Below are positions 1 through 5,697 of a DNA stretch of 32,393 nt, piece after piece. Source of the DNA: a virus; IMG/VR virus record IMGVR_UViG_3300048029_000178, positions 1 to 32,393 of that record, one strand, 5' to 3'. The notes under the pieces were generated by a model. It saw only the letters and a program-made list of their open reading frames with translations, did not search any database and was not told where the DNA came from. Within the stretch, counting starts at the first letter, position 1. Every line of letters begins with the position of its first letter. A program made the position numbers and the translations under genes.

Positions 1-14
1 ACAATCCATCCTGA
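1..14 (+). CDS. 3' end of the small lipoprotein gene (partial, continues across the join)
   Basis: The codons for Asn-Pro-Ser and the TGA stop at 12-14 are in the same frame as the end of the lipoprotein gene at 31986-32234. The single difference here (position 11, TCC against TCT) is a synonymous serine change. It is not a separate gene; it is the other edge of the circular join. Confidence 0.85.
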
Positions 15-173
15 TATGTCATTGTCGCGATATGGAAGTAGAATTTTTTGAAGAAGATGTTATCTGTCATCATTGCGAGGAACTTACACGCGGAATCGTG
101 GAACAGCATTCAGCGCAAATCATTTGTTCGGTTTGCGCTGATGTTATTTTCGATGCTAGGGGCATCGGCGGTG
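1..173. repeat. Terminal direct repeat, left copy (circular join of the phage map)
   Basis: These 173 bases match 32221-32393 in direct orientation with 8 substitutions (left-copy positions 11, 24, 31, 76, 148, 164, 166, 169) and no gaps. The left edge cuts into the last codons of the lipoprotein gene whose full copy lies at 31986-32234. The right copy cuts into the zinc miniprotein whose full copy starts at 32. The simplest reading is a circularly permuted or terminally redundant genome, or a circular assembly not trimmed. Five of the six coding differences are synonymous, which argues for natural variants rather than read errors. Confidence 0.93.
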
Positions 174-217
174 GCAGTGTCTTTATGCTAACTTTAGAGG
201 ACGAGAGCATTCACTAA
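32..217 (+). CDS. Small CxxC...CxxC zinc-binding protein (61 aa)
   Basis: This 61-residue acidic protein has two CxxC pairs, Cys12/Cys15 and Cys32/Cys35, sixteen residues apart. That is the pattern of a zinc ribbon or zinc knuckle. It is not a recognised family member and its function is unknown. It ends TAA at 215-217 and shares the final A with the ATG of the next gene (TAATG), so the two are probably translationally coupled. The gene is present again, incomplete, at 32252-32393 because of the terminal repeat; that copy differs by one conservative change (Ile45 to Val) and four silent bases. Its place just before the tail-completion-like gene suggests a virion assembly or late regulatory role, but this is only positional. 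Confidence 0.75.
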   Translation: MEVEFFEEDVICHHCEELTRGIVEQHSAQIICSVCADVIFDARGIGGGSVFMLTLEDESIH

Positions 218-831
218 TGCAAATCAATGTTACAAGTAACGCAAGCGCAGTTGCAAAAGCTATGGATGGTTTGGGTCGCAACCAACTGCCATTTGCAATG
301 CATCGTGCGATCAACGATGCGGCTTTTGCGGTTAGAAAAGAAATAGTTGAACGCACATATCCACAATCTTTTGTGGTTAAGAATAGGTCGTTTGCTAAAG
401 CAATGTTTAGGGTAGAGAAGTCGCCAAACAAGCGCAAACTATTCGCGCGGGTTTATGATAGGTTTGGCAAAGACTATATGGTTAATCAGGCAGAGGGCGG
501 CATTAAGTCGGTGCGCGGTCAGTATTTAGCTATCCCCGCGCAAGACCGTCCAGTTGTTAAAAGCAAAGCCAGCTATAATCGCAATGCGCCTAGAACATTG
601 TTGCAAAAGCCTAAAGTGTTTGCACAAGATGTGAATGGTCAACCGATGATACTTGAGCGTAGAACTAAAAAGCCATATCCATTAAAGAGATTATATTTAT
701 TAGAAGAACAGAATGCTAGAATCCCGAAGCGGTTTCCATTCTATGAGCGAGGTCAAGCAGTGGCGCGGAAATCATTTGCTGATAACTTCACAAAGCGTTT
801 TCAACAAGCAAAAAGAACAGCGCGCAGATAA
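217..831 (+). CDS. Minor tail protein Z-like / tail-completion protein (204 aa)
   Basis: This is a basic 204-residue protein. Its N-terminus (an INVTSNA-type start, then a helix with LPFAMHRAINDAAFAVRK at about 23-40) and its C-terminal FPFYERGQAVARKSFADNF segment resemble the lambda minor tail protein Z / tail completion family, which acts at the top of the tail during head-tail joining. The match is by pattern only, and an HK97 gp10-like neck protein is the main alternative. The position is odd: in lambda, Z lies between FII and U, but here it sits upstream of the terminase genes, and the expected slot (between 8612 and 8614) is empty. It is coupled to the zinc miniprotein by TAATG. The C-terminal tail is very Arg/Lys rich. 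Confidence 0.5.
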   Translation: MQINVTSNASAVAKAMDGLGRNQLPFAMHRAINDAAFAVRKEIVERTYPQSFVVKNRSFAKAMFRVEKSPNKRKLFARVYDRFGKDYMVNQAEGGIKSVRGQYLAIPAQDRPVVKSKASYNRNAPRTLLQKPKVFAQDVNGQPMILERRTKKPYPLKRLYLLEEQNARIPKRFPFYERGQAVARKSFADNFTKRFQQAKRTARR

Positions 832-926
832 AAAGGTACTGGCAAAAACTGACCGCCGTGGGTAACGCGCGACCCCGATATTTATCTAGCGACAGAATTT
901 GAACAAAAAATAGGCAGTTTAAAAAT
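832..926. other. Non-coding GC-rich spacer upstream of methyltransferase/terminase; candidate packaging site
   Basis: This is one of only a few non-coding gaps in the late region. Its middle (about 851-876) is much richer in G and C than the surroundings and holds GGGT-AACGCGCG-ACCC, a short dyad around alternating CG, followed by an AT-rich stretch. In lambdoid phages cos lies just upstream of the small terminase gene, so this is the best cos or pac candidate by position. No known cos sequence is recognised. No good start codon with a ribosome site is visible inside it. Confidence 0.3.
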
Positions 927-1472
927 ATGACGCAAGCGCAAAGAATGAACGGCGATAATATTCGGGGGGATAGAGAAAAGGATGATTATTATTCTACACC
1001 AGAAACAGCGACAAATGCGCTTTTAAATGTAGAAAAATTTGATGGTCAAATATGGGAATGCTGTTGCGGTGAGGGTGCTATATCTAATGTTTTTTTAAAA
1101 CATGGATACAATGTTTATTCATCTGATTTGGTTAATAGAAATTATGGCGATACTGGTGTTGATTTTTTAATGGCGAGCAAAACGGCTGATAACATAGTCA
1201 CGAATCCGCCATATAAAAACGGATTGGATTTTATAAAAAAAGCTAACGAACTATCATTAAATAAAATGGCGATGATATTTCCCTTGCGATATTTAGAGGG
1301 TAAATCGAGAGGCGAATATTATGGATTAAATCCACCAGCGCGCATTTGGGTTTTCAAAAGTCGCGTTTCGATGTTAAAAGGCGGCGTTGAAATTCAAGCT
1401 GGTCTAATGGCGTTTGCTTGGTTCGTCTGGGATAAAAAACACAATGGCAAAACAGAACTAGGGTGGATTTAA
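927..1472 (+). CDS. Phage DNA adenine-type methyltransferase (181 aa)
   Basis: This is a SAM-dependent DNA methyltransferase of the small phage type. A DYYSTPE segment (20-26) precedes motif I, WECCCGEGAIS (43-53), which binds AdoMet, then SSDL (65-68). The catalytic NPPY tetrad is at 93-96, which in this superfamily methylates an exocyclic amino group, most often N6 of adenine. The LRYLEGKSRGEYY region matches the usual phage homologues. No restriction endonuclease gene is adjacent, so it is probably a solitary enzyme for protection, regulation or packaging. Its stop overlaps the TerS start (TAATG), so it is expressed with the packaging genes. The ATG at 927 has only a weak ribosome site; ATG 945 is an alternative start. 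The recognition sequence cannot be read from the protein. Confidence 0.85.
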   Translation: MTQAQRMNGDNIRGDREKDDYYSTPETATNALLNVEKFDGQIWECCCGEGAISNVFLKHGYNVYSSDLVNRNYGDTGVDFLMASKTADNIVTNPPYKNGLDFIKKANELSLNKMAMIFPLRYLEGKSRGEYYGLNPPARIWVFKSRVSMLKGGVEIQAGLMAFAWFVWDKKHNGKTELGWI

Positions 1473-1915
1473 TGACAAAGCCAACTGGCAATCCTAGAGG
1501 CAGACCAGCAATTCAAGACGCAGATTATAACGCGGCAAGGGCGCGCAAAATGGAAGCGGATGCCCAGCTTGCAGAACTGGAACTGCTAAAAGCAAAGCGC
1601 GAACTTGTTTCATCAGGCGATGTCTTGTCAGCGTGGGTTGATGTGTTGGGCGCAATGCGCGGCAAGCTGTTATCACTGCCGACAAAAGTTGCGCCGCTGG
1701 TTGCAACAGAAACAGAAATAGGTTTAATTCAACATATTGTAGAACAACAGGTTCGTGAGGCACTAGATGAACTATCAGCTTATCAACCATCAGAACACGC
1801 TGGACGTTCAAACGTCACTGAAAGCGGTGGTGACGGAAGCGATGGCGGTTCTGAAACCGCCAGCAAGGTTAAAAGTAAGCGAGTGGGCAGACCTCGAAAG
1901 GCGTCTCTCATCTGA
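1472..1915 (+). CDS. terS: Terminase small subunit, Nu1-like (147 aa)
   Basis: This is the DNA-recognition subunit of the packaging motor. The pattern RKMEADAQLAELELLKAKRELVS followed by a helix with W, MRGKLLSLP and K is typical of phage Nu1/TerS proteins, which bind near cos/pac and recruit TerL. ATG 1472 is preferred over GTG 1463 because AGGGTGG lies five bases upstream and it overlaps the methyltransferase stop. GRP motifs, the core of AT-hooks, appear near both ends (residues 10-12 and about 139-141). The last 49 codons overlap the start of terL in another frame. This tail is rich in Gly, Ser and Lys, as expected for an overprinted extension. TerS identity rests on the pattern and the position directly before terL. 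Confidence 0.8.
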   Translation: MTKPTGNPRGRPAIQDADYNAARARKMEADAQLAELELLKAKRELVSSGDVLSAWVDVLGAMRGKLLSLPTKVAPLVATETEIGLIQHIVEQQVREALDELSAYQPSEHAGRSNVTESGGDGSDGGSETASKVKSKRVGRPRKASLI

Positions 1916-3632
1916 AAGTAGCGCGGAAGCTGGCAAGTGGCACACCAGTCGAGCGGAATATCAGCGCGGAATTATGGACGCTATTAGCGATCCCAAAATA
2001 AAAGACGTTGTTGTTATGGCTGGCGCGCAAGTCGGCAAAACAGAAATGCTTTTAAACTGCATTGGATTTCACATTGGACACGATCCAGCACCCATTCTTT
2101 TAGTTCAACCCACGTTAGAAATGGCGCAAGCATTCAGCAAGGATAGACTAGCCCCGATGTTGAGAGACACGCCATTGTTACGCGGCAAGGTTAAAGACCC
2201 TAGAAGCCGTGATGCAAATAACACAACAACGCACAAAGTTTTTGCTGGCGGTCATATTAGCCTAGTCGGTAGTAATTCTGCATCAGGTCTTGCCAGCCGA
2301 CCCATCAGAATAGTGCTTTGCGATGAAACAGATAGATATCCCGCGAGTGCTGGTTCAGAGGGCGACCCCATACAACTAGCGCGCAAAAGGTCAGCGACTT
2401 TTTGGAACAGAAAAATCGTGATGGTATCAACGCCAACCAACAAGGGCGCATCCAGAATTGAATCGTCTTTCGAAGAAAGTGACCAGCGGAAATTTTACGT
2501 TCCATGTGAAGATTGTGGACATGAACAGATTTTAAAATGGTCACAAGTTCGCTGGGATAAAGACCAGCCAGAAACAGCGCATTATGTTTGCGAAGATTGC
2601 GGCAGTATTTGGAACGATGCGGCTAGATATAGAGCAGTTAGAAAAGGCAGTTGGCAGTCAACAGAAGAATTTAAAGGCATAGCTGGCTTTCATATTAACG
2701 GCATTTATTCGCCGTGGACGCCCCTTGCTGATGCGGTGCGCGACTTTTTATCAGCAAAAAGAATGCCAGAAACATTGCGCGTATGGACAAACGTATATTT
2801 AGCGGAAAGCTGGGAAGATCAAGGCGAGAGGGTTGACGATTATGCTGTTGCAGAACGCGCTGAAGTTTTCGGCGATAGGCTAGATAGCCGAATCCAGATA
2901 ATAACCGCTGGCATTGATACGCAAGATGACAGGCTAGCCATTGAGGTTGTTGGACATGGACGCGACGAAGAAACGTGGAGTTTAGGTTTTAAAGAACTCT
3001 ACGGCGACCCATCCACGCCGCAACTATGGCAAGATTTAGACAACGAATTAAAAGCTACGTTTATGACAGAAGATAATCGCAAGCTGGATATCAGAGCCGC
3101 TTGCATAGATTCGGGCGGTCACTATACGCAAGCTGTTTATAATTTTGTAAGAAGTCGCGAAGGTCGCCGCATTTTTGCTATAAAAGGGATGGCTGGTGAA
3201 AGCCGCCCGATTGTTTCCAGACCCAGCCGAAACAACATCGGCAAGATAAGGTTGTTCACTTTGGGGGTTGACAACATCAAGGAATTGATTTTTTCGCGAT
3301 TAAAGATTACAATAGAGGGGGCTGGCTATTGTCACTTTCCAGATGATAGACCAGATGAATATTTTAAACAGCTTGCGGCATCAGAGAAGATCGTCACAAA
3401 GTTTCATAAAGGATTTCCACGGCGGGAGTTCGTAAAAACTAGGACTAGAAACGAGGCACTAGACTGCCGCGTTTATGCGATAGGGGCGTTAGCCATTTTG
3501 AATTTGAATTTAAATGCATTGGCTGACCGAAACGACAAGCGTAAAGCTGAACAGTCGGGCGATGAACAACCGTCTGTAAATAGAAAATATCAACAAAGAA
3601 GAAATAGCAATTTTGTTAATGGGTGGCGTTAA
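1767..3632 (+). CDS. terL: Terminase large subunit, GpA family (621 aa)
   Basis: This is the ATP-driven DNA packaging motor and nuclease. The ATPase half has Walker A GAQVGKTE (86-93, Lys91) and Walker B LCDETD (Asp186, Glu187). A four-cysteine zinc ribbon follows (two CEDCG motifs near 246 and 277). The nuclease half has acidic residues in GIDTQDD (Asp384), CIDSGGHY (Asp448) and LDCRVY (Asp566). Start 1767 is chosen because GAGG lies seven bases upstream and because it puts the EWAD motif at residue 39, close to its place in lambda gpA. ATG 1842 would give 596 residues. The chosen start overlaps terS by 149 bases. The stop is coupled to the next gene by TAATG. Confidence 0.95.
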   Translation: MNYQLINHQNTLDVQTSLKAVVTEAMAVLKPPARLKVSEWADLERRLSSESSAEAGKWHTSRAEYQRGIMDAISDPKIKDVVVMAGAQVGKTEMLLNCIGFHIGHDPAPILLVQPTLEMAQAFSKDRLAPMLRDTPLLRGKVKDPRSRDANNTTTHKVFAGGHISLVGSNSASGLASRPIRIVLCDETDRYPASAGSEGDPIQLARKRSATFWNRKIVMVSTPTNKGASRIESSFEESDQRKFYVPCEDCGHEQILKWSQVRWDKDQPETAHYVCEDCGSIWNDAARYRAVRKGSWQSTEEFKGIAGFHINGIYSPWTPLADAVRDFLSAKRMPETLRVWTNVYLAESWEDQGERVDDYAVAERAEVFGDRLDSRIQIITAGIDTQDDRLAIEVVGHGRDEETWSLGFKELYGDPSTPQLWQDLDNELKATFMTEDNRKLDIRAACIDSGGHYTQAVYNFVRSREGRRIFAIKGMAGESRPIVSRPSRNNIGKIRLFTLGVDNIKELIFSRLKITIEGAGYCHFPDDRPDEYFKQLAASEKIVTKFHKGFPRREFVKTRTRNEALDCRVYAIGALAILNLNLNALADRNDKRKAEQSGDEQPSVNRKYQQRRNSNFVNGWR

Positions 3633-4219
3633 TGGTTAATTTGTTTGACAACACTAATGCCCTTAAATTAGAGCCAGACCTAATTGTCGTCGGTGATAGG
3701 TCTGTTTGGCGTAAAACAAATTTAGCTTCAACATATCCATCTGATACTTATTCAGTAACTTATATATCGCGAGTTAGTAGCGGCGGCGGCACACATGAAT
3801 TTAGTGTTTCGGGTGTTGCAGATGGGAATGATTATTTATTTACGATTTTATCGTCTAATTCAGATGTGTATGATGTTGGCAAACACCGCTGGCAATTAGA
3901 AGTAACAAGATCTTCAGATTCAGAGCGAATTATTTTACAAACTGGATTTTGGGATATTATAACTGATCTAGATAATAATATAGACCCGCGTTCTCATGCT
4001 GAAGTAATGCTAGAGAAAATCGAATCAGTTTTGCAAGGACGCGCTGATGCTGACATTGCCAGTTATAGCATTTCAGGGCGGTCTTTGACTAAGATTGCGC
4101 CTAATGAATTAATCGAATGGCGCAATTTTTATCGTGCTGAACTAACGATGGAACGCCGAAAAGATTTAATAAAAAACGGTAAGGCAACATCAGCAACCAT
4201 AAAGTATAGGTTCACATAA
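3632..4219 (+). CDS. gpW-like head-tail connector with extra N-terminal beta domain (195 aa)
   Basis: This sits exactly where lambda has W, between terL and the portal gene. The last 75 residues or so (an AEVMLEKIESVLQG helix, then SISGRSLTKIAPNEL and a basic helix) look like the gpW fold, which plugs the portal and allows tail joining; lambda gpW is only 68 residues. The first 120 residues are beta-rich and begin with a GDRSVWRKT motif like the N-terminal domain of baseplate upper (BppU) type proteins, also seen in the protein at 17248-17595. A fusion of the two is inferred. Start ATG 3632 overlaps the terL stop and is preferred over GTG 3623. Its stop overlaps the portal start (TAATG). Confidence 0.6.
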   Translation: MVNLFDNTNALKLEPDLIVVGDRSVWRKTNLASTYPSDTYSVTYISRVSSGGGTHEFSVSGVADGNDYLFTILSSNSDVYDVGKHRWQLEVTRSSDSERIILQTGFWDIITDLDNNIDPRSHAEVMLEKIESVLQGRADADIASYSISGRSLTKIAPNELIEWRNFYRAELTMERRKDLIKNGKATSATIKYRFT

Positions 4220-5697
4220 TGGGTTTTTTTGATTTTCTAAAAAGACAAGAACCGAAAGTTGCTAGCAAACGCAACTACGCGGCGGCTAGGGGCGGCAGAT
4301 TATTCGGTGATTTTCTGGGGGCAGACAATTCAGCCGATGGCGAGTTAAGATTTAATCTGGAAACATTACGCAATAGGTCGCGTGAATTAGTGCGCGATAA
4401 CGAATTTGCGCGGCGTTATATGACTTTGCTTAAGACAAATGTCGTTGGGGATAGTGGTTTTCATTTGCAAGTCAAAGCGCGCAACGAAGATGGCAAACTG
4501 GATGCCTCTGGTAACACTATAATAGAGAATGCATGGAAACGCTGGGGGCGTTTAGGTTTTCCGACGGTTGACGGTAAGATGTCATGGTACGATTGCCAGC
4601 GATACGCCATTGAATCGCTTGCGCGTGATGGTGAGTGCTTTATTAAGTTAATACAAAATTCGAGATATCGCGACGGATTTGCTATCCAGTTTTTAGAAGC
4701 TGATATGATCGATGAAAAAAAGAACGATGTTTTAGACAATGGCAACCAAATTCGCATGGGCATTGAAATGGACAAAGCCCATAAGCCGATTGCTTATTGG
4801 GTTTTGACAGCGCATCCTAATGACAAATATTATTTGCAACATCAAGAGCGCAAGCATCAGAGAGTGCCAGCATCAGAGATAATTCATCTTTATATGCCGA
4901 ACCGAATGCACCAATCGCGCGGCGAACCGTTTATGGTTTCGGCAATGTCAGCGATGAAAATGTTGGGCGCATATCGTGAAGCTGAAGTTATTGCGGCGCG
5001 TTTAGGCGCAAGCCAGATGGGTATGATTACAACGCCATCTGGTGACGATTACATGGGAGATGGGCTAGAGAACGACTTTACACCAGTCATAAATGTAGAA
5101 CCAGCCGCTATGCATCAGTTACCCGCTGGTTACGATTTTAAAATGTTTAGCCCAGAACATCCAAACACTGGTTATGCAGAATTTGAAAGCGCAATGTTGC
5201 GGGGCATTTCATCGGGGCTTGGCGTATCTTATGCCAGCCTATCTAACGATTTATCTAGCGTGAATTATTCTAGCATTCGTCAGGGCGCGCTTGATGAACG
5301 CGATGGATACCGTGCATTGCATCAATTTATTATTCAGCATTTCTGCGAACCTATTTTTAGACACTGGCTTGAATCAGCTATGGATTTCGGCGGCATACCA
5401 TTGCCAGCGTCAAAGTTTGATAAATTTAGCGATAATTCTAATTTCAGGGGTAGGGGTTGGAATTGGGTTGATCCGCTTAAAGAAATAAATGCGGCAGTTG
5501 TTGGCTTAAATAATGGCATAATGTCGATGCAAGATGTAGCTGGTCATTATGGTCGCGACGTTGAGGAAACATTTAGCGCAATTAATCGCGATAAAGAATT
5601 AGCCGAACAGTTTGGTTTATCAATGGCATTTGAACCATTTGGCACGAAATTGCCTGTTGAAGCCGATATCGCTGGGGGTGATGATGGCGACCTATAA
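4219..5697 (+). CDS. Portal protein, lambda family (492 aa)
   Basis: This forms the dodecameric channel at the head vertex through which DNA enters and leaves. The N-terminus (FLKRQEPK...YAAARGGRLFGDF), the RNRSRELVRDNEFARRYMTLLKTNVVGDSGFHLQ block at about 52-85 and the LGASQMGMIT to SSVNYSSIRQGALDERDGYR segment follow the lambda gpB / Phage_portal_2 pattern closely. The length is typical of the family. It lacks the C-terminal scaffold or protease domain found in some relatives; protease functions are instead in the next gene, whose start overlaps its last 14 bases. The C-terminus is acidic (Gly/Asp-rich). Confidence 0.92.
   Translation: MGFFDFLKRQEPKVASKRNYAAARGGRLFGDFLGADNSADGELRFNLETLRNRSRELVRDNEFARRYMTLLKTNVVGDSGFHLQVKARNEDGKLDASGNTIIENAWKRWGRLGFPTVDGKMSWYDCQRYAIESLARDGECFIKLIQNSRYRDGFAIQFLEADMIDEKKNDVLDNGNQIRMGIEMDKAHKPIAYWVLTAHPNDKYYLQHQERKHQRVPASEIIHLYMPNRMHQSRGEPFMVSAMSAMKMLGAYREAEVIAARLGASQMGMITTPSGDDYMGDGLENDFTPVINVEPAAMHQLPAGYDFKMFSPEHPNTGYAEFESAMLRGISSGLGVSYASLSNDLSSVNYSSIRQGALDERDGYRALHQFIIQHFCEPIFRHWLESAMDFGGIPLPASKFDKFSDNSNFRGRGWNWVDPLKEINAAVVGLNNGIMSMQDVAGHYGRDVEETFSAINRDKELAEQFGLSMAFEPFGTKLPVEADIAGGDDGDL

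Noticed and set aside
927-1472. Methyltransferase as part of a restriction-modification system
   Set aside because: No restriction endonuclease gene is adjacent. The PD-(D/E)XK genes are far away and cluster with lysis or recombination genes.
1842-1844. ATG 1842 as the terL start, which would shorten the overlap with terS
   Set aside because: The residues before it align in pattern with lambda gpA, and ATG 1767 has a better ribosome site. It remains a possible alternative.
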